Assembly: GCF_029360765.1 (NCBI RefSeq)
Contig: NZ_JARKNA010000004.1
Span: 372,001 to 436,000 of the forward strand
Source of the DNA: Terrimonas pollutisoli
GTDB taxonomy: Bacteria > Bacteroidota > Bacteroidia > Chitinophagales > Chitinophagaceae
Length of the DNA: 64,000 bases
Direction: 5' to 3'
The notes below the pieces were generated by a model. That model made no database searches and was not told the origin of the DNA. It saw nothing but the letters and a program-made list of their open reading frames with translations. The position numbers and the translations under genes are program-made. Below are positions 1 to 7,413 of this stretch, piece after piece (within the stretch, counting starts at the first letter, position 1; every line of letters starts with the position of its first letter).

Positions 1-2
1 TG

Positions 3-338
3 GGATATCGTTCGGTCTTTGATCATGGGCCGACCTCCCTGACTTATTTTCCAAAGAACGATTCTTTATTGATTAACGTAAACGATAAAGATGAAGTGGA
101 AGACCTGTTGCGCTTTGCCGGCGATTTTTATACGGTTGAAAATAGTCACGATACACTGGTGTTTAATGTTCTTCGCTTTGGCCAGGTGGTTGGTTGGTAC
201 GACCCCCACGAAAAATTTACTTTTCATTACTTTCTTGACAAGCCGGGGGCAAATCATTTGATCGTTCAGCGGGGAAGGTTTGAAGGGTGGAACAGGAGGA
301 CTTTCCGTTCATTTATTAATCGCATTAAGGGCAATTGA
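3..338 (+). CDS. C-terminal part of a membrane metal-dependent hydrolase-like protein (5' end outside window)
   Basis: The reading frame is open from the first full codon and ends at a TGA at 336-338, so the gene starts upstream of the window. The TTG at 69 is not needed as a start because the frame continues through it. The visible tail has a GYRSVFD motif, then an FYTVE segment, a DTLVFNVLRFGQ stretch and a basic end with VQRGRFEGW. From memory this matches the C-terminal domain of Bacteroidota inner-membrane putative metal-dependent hydrolases (YdjM/DUF457 type). The catalytic and transmembrane half is not in view, so function cannot be tested here. The family call rests on pattern memory only. 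Confidence 0.6.
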   Translation, partial: GYRSVFDHGPTSLTYFPKNDSLLINVNDKDEVEDLLRFAGDFYTVENSHDTLVFNVLRFGQVVGWYDPHEKFTFHYFLDKPGANHLIVQRGRFEGWNRRTFRSFINRIKGN

Positions 339-480
339 ATTCGTTTTTAATGGGGCAAGTATTCCACAATGAGTACAAGCTCTTATAAAACAACCTGATT
401 TCAAAACGGATAGCCGATGCTTTCTATGGTATCAAGTTTGTGGCTCATTTTTATATTTCTAACCATTAAAAAGGAAACTT

Positions 481-915
481 ATGGCAAACCAAATCAAAAG
501 CAACAGGGCGATGACTCCATGGAGAGAGTTTTTTAATGTCGATAATTTTTTTGACAACAACTGGTTGTCAAAATGGGAGAGGGATTTTCCGGCAGTAAAT
601 ATTTCAGAAAGTGAAACAGCCTATTCTGTTGAAGTGGTGGCGCCTGGTTTTAAGAAGGAGGATTTTAAATTAAAAGTGGACGATGATATTCTTACGATCA
701 GTGCTGAAGCAAAATCAGAAAAGACTGAAACCGGAGACAGGAAAGAATATACCCGTCGAGAGTATAGCTACAGTTCTTTTACACGCAGTTTCCACCTGCC
801 TGATAATGTAAAAGATGATAGCATAGCAGCAACTTATAAAGACGGTATATTAAACCTGGAGTTACCGAAATCAAAAGCCCAGGTCAAAGCGACAAAAGAA
901 ATTGCAGTGAGTTAA
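481..915 (+). CDS. Hsp20/alpha-crystallin small heat shock protein
   Basis: An ATP-independent holdase chaperone that binds unfolding proteins in the cytoplasm. The 144-residue length is usual for bacterial Hsp20. The N-terminal arm (about 1-35) is rich in Phe and Trp, followed by an alpha-crystallin domain (about 38-130) containing VEVVAPGFKKEDFKL and the closing DGILNLELPK strand. The C-terminus carries a short I-x-V oligomerisation motif (EIAV). The ATG at 481 follows an AAAAAGGAAAC leader, which fits a purine-rich Bacteroidota initiation site. The gene stands alone, ended by a hairpin terminator, with no co-transcribed neighbour. Confidence 0.93.
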   Translation: MANQIKSNRAMTPWREFFNVDNFFDNNWLSKWERDFPAVNISESETAYSVEVVAPGFKKEDFKLKVDDDILTISAEAKSEKTETGDRKEYTRREYSYSSFTRSFHLPDNVKDDSIAATYKDGILNLELPKSKAQVKATKEIAVS

Positions 916-920
916 AGATG

Positions 921-957
921 GATGGGGTTATAAGAACCCCATCCTTTTTATTTTTTA
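921..957 (+). terminator. Intrinsic terminator after the Hsp20 gene
   Basis: A perfect 9-bp stem (GATGGGGTT with AACCCCATC) closes a 5-nt loop and is followed on the plus strand by CTTTTTATTTTTT. It lies 6 bp after the Hsp20 stop and just before the 3' end of the convergent Crp/Fnr gene. The minus-strand side has only a weak T tract, so it mainly ends plus-strand transcription. Confidence 0.85.
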
Positions 958-961
958 TGGT

Positions 962-1651
962 TTATTCCTGTCTTGTATAGTTTATCAACGCTTCTTCATT
1001 AAGAATAAAAATATTTTTTCCAATCACCTTTAGGCTATTTTCTTCGGCAAGTTCATTCATCACCCGGAAAAGTGTTTCGTATGTGGTGCCGGTGTAGGAG
1101 GCAAGGTCCTGGCGGCTCAGGATGATATCAATACTACCTTCTGGAGTGACGCCAAATTTTTGTTGCAGGTAAAGAAGGGCATTTGCAATTCTTCCTTTTA
1201 CCGGCATATGCGCCAGGTTGCGCATTCTTTTCTCCGATTCCTTTAATTCCGCAGCAAAAAACATCATTAGGTGGTATAGATAGCCGGGATTTACTTTCAA
1301 TGTACTGTCAAAAAAATCAAGATCGATGTAACATACATCGGTCGGCGCCAACGCAGTGCCTGAAACAGGATAGATCGTATCAGCTCCCAATCCCCTGTGG
1401 CCGACAATATCACCACTCCTGGCAATGCGCAAGATCAGCTCTTTATCGTCGTTCCACTTTTTGTGCACTTTTACAAGACCGTGATTTACAAAAAACATCC
1501 CGGTCATCGCTTCTCCCTCTTTAAAAAGCAATTCGCCTTTTTTAAAATGGAAGCTTTTTCGATTAGCATCGATAGCGGGCAGCCAGTCCTTTACACATTG
1601 CCTGCATAATACACAACTATGCAGATCACAGCTTTTTTTATTTTGCTTCAT
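962..1651 (-). CDS. Crp/Fnr-family transcriptional regulator with Fnr-like cysteines
   Basis: A 229-residue regulator with an N-terminal Cys-rich leader, a cyclic-nucleotide-binding-like beta barrel (about 30-140), a dimer helix and a C-terminal winged helix (about 165-225). Cysteines sit at 8, 13, 16 and 19, and C107 in the segment TDVCYIDLDFF aligns with Fnr C122 rather than with a Crp position. This suggests an Fe-S or redox/NO sensor, although the leader spacing (C-x4-C-x2-C-x2-C) differs from E. coli Fnr. The recognition helix keeps E and R (YETLFR) but has F where Fnr has S. The gene follows the siroheme methyltransferase on the same strand with a 55-bp gap and faces away from nirB, so it is the obvious local regulator of nitrate assimilation. 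The ligand is not known. Confidence 0.85.
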   Translation of the reverse strand: MKQNKKSCDLHSCVLCRQCVKDWLPAIDANRKSFHFKKGELLFKEGEAMTGMFFVNHGLVKVHKKWNDDKELILRIARSGDIVGHRGLGADTIYPVSGTALAPTDVCYIDLDFFDSTLKVNPGYLYHLMMFFAAELKESEKRMRNLAHMPVKGRIANALLYLQQKFGVTPEGSIDIILSRQDLASYTGTTYETLFRVMNELAEENSLKVIGKNIFILNEEALINYTRQE

Positions 1652-1706
1652 AGCCGTTTTTAAAATTAATGCCGGGCAATATTAGTCTGAAAGGAGCATA
1701 TTAAAA

Positions 1707-2483
1707 TTATCTCCTGGAAAATTGTGAATGATCGATTTGCTGGTGCAGTTCTTTTTTCAGCAGGGATGGGTGGAGTTGTACCACTTCGCCTACTACGATG
1801 ATGGCCGGGTTGGTAATGCAGGCAAATTCGGCTTTGAATACTATATCTTTTACAGTACCGGTTATCCACTTTTCATCTTTGGTCGTTCCGTTTTGAATGA
1901 TAGCGACCGGCGTGTTGGCTTTATTATGTCCTTTAAATATGTCCATAATAGCTTCGAGCTTGCTCATAGCCATCAAAATAATTACCGTTGCCGTGGATTG
2001 TGCAGCCAGCCTGATATCATTGGAAATGTCGCCTGATCTTGTAGTACCGGTAGTTACCCAAAAGCTTTCGGCCATGCCCCTGTTAGTGAGAGGTATCATT
2101 TGCATGGCAGGCACCGCTAATGCGCTGGATATTCCGGGAATAACCTCAACGTGAATACCTGCCTGCCTGGCAACTTCAATTTCTTCCTGGGCTCTCCCAA
2201 AGACAAAAGGGTCTCCGCCTTTTAGCCTCACTATACGATCATGGGAACGGGCATACTCAAGAATTAGCATATTTATTTCATCCTGGGAAAGTGCATGGCA
2301 GCCAAATCTCTTCCCAACAAACTTTTTAATGGCATCCGGGCGGGCATAATCCAGCAAAACCTCATTAGCCAACGCATCATATAATATTACATCGGCCTGT
2401 TTTATACAACGGATGGCCTTCATTGTAATCAGCTCCGGATCTCCGGGACCGGCTCCTACGAGGGACAATGTGGAAGTAGTCAT
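1707..2483 (-). CDS. cobA: Uroporphyrinogen-III C-methyltransferase (SUMT)
   Basis: Transfers two methyl groups from SAM to uroporphyrinogen III to make precorrin-2, the first committed step to siroheme, the cofactor of NirB. The 258-residue protein is the single-domain form. It opens with the family signature LVGAGPGDPELIT (about 7-19), has the loop VRLKGGDPFVFGR (about 85-97) and the segment VIPGISSALAVPAM (about 114-127). No CysG-type dehydrogenase/ferrochelatase domain is fused, so precorrin-2 oxidation and iron insertion must be encoded elsewhere. It is transcribed away from nirB and probably with the downstream Crp/Fnr gene. The start is supported by the motif lying at the expected distance from the N-terminus. 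Confidence 0.95.
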   Translation of the reverse strand: MTTSTLSLVGAGPGDPELITMKAIRCIKQADVILYDALANEVLLDYARPDAIKKFVGKRFGCHALSQDEINMLILEYARSHDRIVRLKGGDPFVFGRAQEEIEVARQAGIHVEVIPGISSALAVPAMQMIPLTNRGMAESFWVTTGTTRSGDISNDIRLAAQSTATVIILMAMSKLEAIMDIFKGHNKANTPVAIIQNGTTKDEKWITGTVKDIVFKAEFACITNPAIIVVGEVVQLHPSLLKKELHQQIDHSQFSRR

Positions 2484-2553
2484 ATATATATTTAATAGTA
2501 TTTTAAAAATTATTTTGAAGAATGGACTAAAATTAAATAAAAAGTCCTAATTT

Positions 2554-2569
2554 TATTACATGAGTAATA
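2554..2569. promoter_or_regulatory. Candidate Crp/Fnr operator (TATTAC-N4-GTAATA)
   Basis: A perfect inverted repeat with 6-bp arms around ATGA lies in the 187-bp divergent region between the SUMT/regulator pair and nirB. Its core has the 5-N4-5 geometry of Fnr-family boxes but a different half-site. Binding by the adjacent regulator is inferred; no second copy was found upstream of the other nitrate genes. Confidence 0.4.
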
Positions 2570-2591
2570 TTTTAATGTGATTTATTTAGTT

Positions 2592-2640
2592 GTTTTCAGG
2601 AAATACATTATATATATTATTTGCTAATACGATTGTTTGC
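2592..2640 (+). promoter_or_regulatory. Upstream element of nirB shared with nirD
   Basis: Two short blocks, GTTTTCAGG (2592-2600) and ACGATTGTTTGC (2629-2640), recur exactly upstream of nirD at 5241-5249 and 5227-5238, in reversed order. ACGATTGTTTGC ends 30 bp before the nirB ATG. The blocks may be shared promoter or operator parts; no function is demonstrated. Confidence 0.35.
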
Positions 2641-2670
2641 TACCACACTTAAATTTTAAAAGTCTAGCTT

Positions 2671-5172
2671 ATGAAGATAGTGGTAGTAGGAAATGGAATG
2701 GTAGGGTACAAGTTTTGTGAAAAACTAGTAGCCCGTGATACTGCCCGGTTGATGGAAATAACCGTGTTTGGAGAAGAGATGAGACCTGCCTATGACCGGG
2801 TCCATTTAAGTGAATTTTTTGCAGGAAAGTCAGCCGACGATCTTACGATGGCTCCTGCCGGTTGGTATGCCACCAATAATATCCAGCTATATTTAGGTGA
2901 TCCCATTCAAAGCATCGACCGCGTCAACAAAACAGTTTACTCTCACCATGGCATTACTGCCCCTTACGACTACCTGATATTAGCAACAGGTTCAGCAGCA
3001 TTTGTTCCGCCTATCCCCGGTATAGAAAAGGAAGGTGTATTTATCTATAGGACTATAGAAGACCTGGAGTTGATGACAGCCTGGGCGAAAAAATCAAAAA
3101 AAGGAGCCGTGATCGGCGGCGGTTTGTTAGGTCTTGAAGCTGCAAAAGCTATGCTCGATCTGGGTATTACCGATACGCAAGTGATAGAATTTGCTCCCCG
3201 TTTAATGCCACGTCAAATTGATGAAGCAGGCTCAAAATTATTGCAATCAAAACTCGAGACATTAGGTCTTACTATCCATACTTCTAAAAATACTTCTGCC
3301 ATTCTCGGTGATGACTGTATAAAAGGAATGAGTTTTTCTGACAACAGTTCAATGGATATAGATATGCTGGTGATTTCTGCCGGGATCAAACCGCGGGATG
3401 AGCTGGCAAAAACTTCTGGGTTAGAAACTGGCAACCGCGGTGGTATAGTGGTTAATGACAAATTACAAACTTCTGATCCTGAAATTTTCGCTATTGGAGA
3501 GTGTGCTTTGCACAGCGGTATGATCTATGGCCTGGTGGCTCCTGGTTACGAGATGGCCGATGTAGTCGTTGAAAATTTGTTGGGTGGCCATAAGTCTTTC
3601 ATGGGATTTGATATGAGCACCAAATTAAAACTGATTGGTGTAGATGTGGCCAGTTTTGGTGATCCATTTATCGCTGGCAATGATGTCCGGTCCATTGTGC
3701 TTGATGATAGCATGAAAGGTATTTACAAGCGCATCAATATAAGCGGTGATGGCAAGCAACTGCTGGGTGGTATTTTGGTAGGAGAGGCGGAGCAATACAA
3801 TATGTTGTTGCAGACTTGTAAGAATAAAGTAGTGCTGCCACCCAATCCCGAAGACCTGATATTGGGTGCAAGAGGAGGCGAGGGCGATGCTGGTGCAGGC
3901 CTTTTAAGCTTACCTGATGATGCGCTGATCTGCAGTTGCGAGAGTGTAACAAAAGCAGGTATTTGCAGTGCGGTAACAGAAAATAATTGTGACACAGTTG
4001 ATGCTATAAAAAAATGTACAAAAGCCGGAACAGGTTGCGGTGGATGTGTACCAATGGTAAAAGATCTGATGGTGCACGCCATGAAATCGCAGGGCAAATA
4101 TGTCCGCAATGTTCTTTGCGAACATTTCAGTCACAGCCGGCAGGAGTTGTTTGACCTTGTAAAAATTCATGACCTCAAAACATATGATGATGTGCTGGAT
4201 AAATTGGGTACCGGCCATGGTTGTGAAGTATGTAAACCTGCTGTTGCTTCAATACTCGCCAGTTTGTGGAATGAAATGATCCTGAAAAAAGGAAATGCAA
4301 CGGCGCAAGATAGCAATGACAGGTTCCTGGCCAATATACAAAAAGGCGGCACTTACTCTGTAGTTCCACGTATACCGGGTGGTGAGATCACGCCTGATAA
4401 ACTGATCGTCATTGGTCAGATCGCTAAAAAATATAATCTCTATACAAAAATCACGGGTGGCCAGCGTATTGATATGTTTGGCGCACACGTGAATGACCTT
4501 CCTGAAATATGGGCGGAATTGATTGAAGCAGGTTTTGAAAGTGGCCACGCATACGGTAAAGCTTTGAGAACTGTGAAGAGTTGTGTAGGCAGCACCTGGT
4601 GCCGGTTTGGATTGCATGATAGTGTCAGTTACGCTATTCGCATTGAAGAACGTTACCGTGGGTTACGGGCTCCGCATAAAATTAAATCGGCTGTATCCGG
4701 TTGTATCAGGGAGTGTGCCGAGGCGCAGAGCAAAGATTTCGGCATCATCGCAACAGAGAAAGGATGGAACTTATATGTATGTGGCAATGGCGGCAGCAAA
4801 CCACAACACGCCTTATTACTCGCTACTGATGTTGACGATGAAACCTGTATCAAATACATCGATCGTTTTCTCATGTTTTATATAAAAACTGCCGATCCAT
4901 TGACAAGAACAGCAACCTGGCTCAATAAAATGGACGGCGGTATTAATTACCTGCGCAATGTAGTGATCAATGATAGCCTGGGTATGGCAGAAGAGTGGGA
5001 AAAAGAAATGCAGTTATTAGTTGACAGTTATGAATGTGAATGGAAAGCCGCTGTTGAAAGCCCTGAGCTTCGCAAACGGTTCAGCCACTTTATCAATGCA
5101 CCGGAAGAAAAAGATCCGACCGTACAATTTGACCCGATGCGTGAACAGAAGAGGGCGAAGGAGTGGAAATAA
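2671..5172 (+). CDS. nirB: Assimilatory NADH nitrite reductase, large subunit
   Basis: Reduces nitrite to ammonium with six electrons from NADH, in the cytoplasm. At 833 residues it is full length. Order of parts: FAD Rossmann motif GNGMVG (7-12), NAD Rossmann motif IGGGLLG (about 148-154), the FAD-closing IGEC segment (about 274), a BFD-type [2Fe-2S] domain with C421, C423, C456 and C459, a further C-x2-C pair (C518, C521), then the nitrite/sulfite reductase ferredoxin-like and siroheme domains. Siroheme-[4Fe-4S] ligands are C638 and C644 (C-x5-C) and C678 and C682 (C-x3-C), all present. The small subunit follows after 200 bp rather than immediately, with its own candidate control elements in the gap. 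SUMT upstream provides the siroheme precursor. Confidence 0.97.
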   Translation: MKIVVVGNGMVGYKFCEKLVARDTARLMEITVFGEEMRPAYDRVHLSEFFAGKSADDLTMAPAGWYATNNIQLYLGDPIQSIDRVNKTVYSHHGITAPYDYLILATGSAAFVPPIPGIEKEGVFIYRTIEDLELMTAWAKKSKKGAVIGGGLLGLEAAKAMLDLGITDTQVIEFAPRLMPRQIDEAGSKLLQSKLETLGLTIHTSKNTSAILGDDCIKGMSFSDNSSMDIDMLVISAGIKPRDELAKTSGLETGNRGGIVVNDKLQTSDPEIFAIGECALHSGMIYGLVAPGYEMADVVVENLLGGHKSFMGFDMSTKLKLIGVDVASFGDPFIAGNDVRSIVLDDSMKGIYKRINISGDGKQLLGGILVGEAEQYNMLLQTCKNKVVLPPNPEDLILGARGGEGDAGAGLLSLPDDALICSCESVTKAGICSAVTENNCDTVDAIKKCTKAGTGCGGCVPMVKDLMVHAMKSQGKYVRNVLCEHFSHSRQELFDLVKIHDLKTYDDVLDKLGTGHGCEVCKPAVASILASLWNEMILKKGNATAQDSNDRFLANIQKGGTYSVVPRIPGGEITPDKLIVIGQIAKKYNLYTKITGGQRIDMFGAHVNDLPEIWAELIEAGFESGHAYGKALRTVKSCVGSTWCRFGLHDSVSYAIRIEERYRGLRAPHKIKSAVSGCIRECAEAQSKDFGIIATEKGWNLYVCGNGGSKPQHALLLATDVDDETCIKYIDRFLMFYIKTADPLTRTATWLNKMDGGINYLRNVVINDSLGMAEEWEKEMQLLVDSYECEWKAAVESPELRKRFSHFINAPEEKDPTVQFDPMREQKRAKEWK

Positions 5173-5226
5173 TTTGATTTGCCATAATTATCAATAAAGA
5201 TCCATTCCCTCTGAAAATTTTCCTTC

Positions 5227-5276
5227 ACGATTGTTTGCCAGTTTTCAGGTAAACGATTTCATCATATTAAACGATT
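5227..5276 (+). promoter_or_regulatory. Upstream element of nirD with repeated ACGATT and nirB-shared blocks
   Basis: The nirB-nirD gap contains ACGATTGTTTGC (5227-5238) and GTTTTCAGG (5241-5249), both exact matches to the nirB upstream region. Two more ACGATT copies lie at 5253-5258 and 5271-5276. The cluster suggests separate control of nirD or of the downstream transport operon. Confidence 0.35.
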
Positions 5277-5372
5277 GCTGGCTGTATGAAAAGTGCAGCA
5301 GACTTCTATTGCTTCTTACTATCCCGGAAACAACAGAAACTGATCATAATTTTTTAAAAAAGGAATCAAACT

Positions 5373-5720
5373 ATGATTGAAGAAAAAACAATGACCTGGT
5401 TTTTAGCATGCAGGGTGGATGATATGCCTGCTAACGGCGGCGTATGTGTAAAGTATAAGGATAAACAGATCGCTTTGTTTCATTTCACCCGGATGAATGA
5501 ATGGTATGCAACCCAAAATGAATGCCCCCATCGGAATCAAATGGCACTGAGCCGTGGCATGATCGGCAGCCAGGGTGATGAACCTAAAGTGGCCTGTCCT
5601 TTTCACAAAAGAACATTTTCGTTAAAAACAGGGGAATGCCTGAGCGGCGATGAGTGTTCTATTAAAACGTACGAAGTGAAGGTGGAGAATGGAAAAGTGT
5701 TTATCGGAATTCAGGATTAA
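5373..5720 (+). CDS. nirD: Nitrite reductase small subunit, Rieske [2Fe-2S] protein
   Basis: The 115-residue Rieske-fold partner of NirB. The two cluster-binding boxes are complete: C51-P-H53 and C75-P-F-H78. The length matches NirD proteins. The segment between the boxes (about 54-74) is short, as in NirD-type rather than respiratory Rieske proteins. An ATG lies at 5373; a second in-frame ATG (M7) is possible, but the first has a clear AAAAAAGGAATC leader. It sits between nirB and the porin/transporter genes, as expected in an assimilation cluster. Confidence 0.94.
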   Translation: MIEEKTMTWFLACRVDDMPANGGVCVKYKDKQIALFHFTRMNEWYATQNECPHRNQMALSRGMIGSQGDEPKVACPFHKRTFSLKTGECLSGDECSIKTYEVKVENGKVFIGIQD

Positions 5721-5748
5721 AAAAATAATAGCTAAATAAAAAATATGG

Positions 5749-5811
5749 CAGGAAAACCAATTCCTGGCAGTACAAAAAAAGCCCCGGACGAAATGGAAGC
5801 TCGAGCCGGGG
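5749..5811 (+). other. Two successive hairpins in the nirD-porin leader
   Basis: The 134-bp gap before the porin gene can fold into CAGGAA/TTCCTG (5749-5766, 6-nt loop) and CCCCGG/CCGGGG (5782-5811, 18-nt loop). Neither is followed by a T tract on the plus strand, so they are not simple terminators. They could be a structured leader, a processing site or an mRNA stability element; the role is inferred. Confidence 0.4.
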
Positions 5812-5854
5812 GAGGATTCTAAATTGTTCACAACTTAAAAACCAAAGCAAATTT

Positions 5855-7390
5855 ATGAAGAAAAAGACAAAAGCACCCAAAGCCATTTTGCTGATTTTCT
5901 TTGCGATGATCTCACTTTTCAAAGCAAGCGGTCAGCTTACACTGACGGGACAGGTAAGAACCCGTACAGAGTACAGGAATGGTTTAGGCACTCTGCGGGC
6001 TAAAACCAATGACGCCTCATTTTTTACCTCGCAGAGAAGCCGGCTTACTTTCAATTACAAGGCAGGCAGAGTGATACTCCAGACATCTGTACAGGATGTG
6101 AGAGTATGGGGCCAGGATGCATCTACAATCAGTAACGCAGATGGCAGCAGGCTGGGTTTGCATGAAGCCTGGGCAGAAATTATTCTTGCTAATAAAAAGG
6201 ACAGTTCATTTAAAAAATCACCTGTCGATTATTTTGCTTTGAAAGTTGGTCGCCAGGAATTATTGTATGACGACAGCCGTTTGCTGGGAAATCTTGATTG
6301 GTTGCAGCAAGCACGCCGTCACGATGCAGCGGTGTTTAAATTTTTAGATAAAGGCTGGCAACTTGATGCAGGTTTTGCCTTTAATCAAAATACAGATGCA
6401 TTTAATTACAATGGCGTGTATTACACACCCGCCAATGTGCCGGCCACTGTAAAAGACAGTAAAGGATTTTTAGTGGCTACTCCAACCGGCCTTGTACCAT
6501 TAATGAATGGATCAGGATTGAGCAGTAAAGGAGGGAATCCCTCATTCGTGAATCCTCCTTCTACCAACGGGATGAACCAAAACTACAAATCATTACAGTT
6601 TTTATATGCAGCCAAAACATTTAAAAATACCAAAGTAACCGGTCTTGTAGTAGCCGATCATTTTGGAAAATATAAACTGGATTCTGTACAAACATCCAAT
6701 GTAATCGAACCGGGTTATGTATATGGCCGTCGCTTCAATCAAAAAGGTACATATAGCCGTATCACTTCCGGTGTGCTGCTGAATAGCCCGTTGAATAAAA
6801 CCAAATCATTGGCAGTAACCGCAGGTTTTTATTACCAGGCAGGAAAAGATAAAGATGGGATTGATCTGAGTGGGTATACCTCAACACTGGCTTTGACGCT
6901 TACGAAAAAGAAATTTAGTTATACAGCCGGATGGGATTACGTTTCCGGCAATGATGCTTTTAGCTCCGGTCCTACCAATCATCGTTTTGATCCGTTATAT
7001 GGCACACCGCACAAATTTTGGGGAACGATGGATTATTTCTATGTAGGTACCGGCTCTCCTGCAGGCGGTTTGAATGATCCTTATTTTAAAATAAAGTATG
7101 GCAGCAAGAATAAACGGTTCACTGCAGGGCTCGATTATCACTACTTCCTGCTGGCAAAAGATATGAAGGATGTAAATGGTAATGCGATTGATAAATATCT
7201 CGGCAGTGAGTTTGATCTGCTTACCACCTATGCATTAAACAAAACAGTATCGCTGGAATGGGGCTTTAGCCTGATGGCTGCTACCAAAAGCATGGAATAT
7301 GCAAAAGGTATTACTCCCAATACTGCCAAACTTACAGGTACCTGGAGTTACCTGATGATCAACATCAGACCGGAATTTTTATTTAAGTGA
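5855..7390 (+). CDS. Outer-membrane beta-barrel porin, alginate-export-like family
   Basis: A 511-residue protein with a signal peptide (about 1-26, cleaved near KASGQ) followed by alternating hydrophobic/polar strands rich in aromatic residues, ending in aromatic FLFK as expected for outer-membrane insertion. Early segments such as GQVRTRTEYRNG, FTSQRSRLTFNYK and LKVGRQELLYDDSRLLG resemble the Alginate_exp barrel family, which in Bacteroidota serves many solutes. It lies between nirD and the nitrate ABC transporter, 23 bp before the binding-protein gene, so a role in nitrate/nitrite passage across the outer membrane is the natural reading. The substrate is inferred from context only. Confidence 0.75.
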   Translation: MKKKTKAPKAILLIFFAMISLFKASGQLTLTGQVRTRTEYRNGLGTLRAKTNDASFFTSQRSRLTFNYKAGRVILQTSVQDVRVWGQDASTISNADGSRLGLHEAWAEIILANKKDSSFKKSPVDYFALKVGRQELLYDDSRLLGNLDWLQQARRHDAAVFKFLDKGWQLDAGFAFNQNTDAFNYNGVYYTPANVPATVKDSKGFLVATPTGLVPLMNGSGLSSKGGNPSFVNPPSTNGMNQNYKSLQFLYAAKTFKNTKVTGLVVADHFGKYKLDSVQTSNVIEPGYVYGRRFNQKGTYSRITSGVLLNSPLNKTKSLAVTAGFYYQAGKDKDGIDLSGYTSTLALTLTKKKFSYTAGWDYVSGNDAFSSGPTNHRFDPLYGTPHKFWGTMDYFYVGTGSPAGGLNDPYFKIKYGSKNKRFTAGLDYHYFLLAKDMKDVNGNAIDKYLGSEFDLLTTYALNKTVSLEWGFSLMAATKSMEYAKGITPNTAKLTGTWSYLMINIRPEFLFK

Positions 7391-7413
7391 TCATTCTTTA
7401 AAAACACAACGAA

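Noticed and set aside
5749..5811. Riboswitch
   Set aside because: The two hairpins match no riboswitch class I know and lack an expression platform with a T tract.
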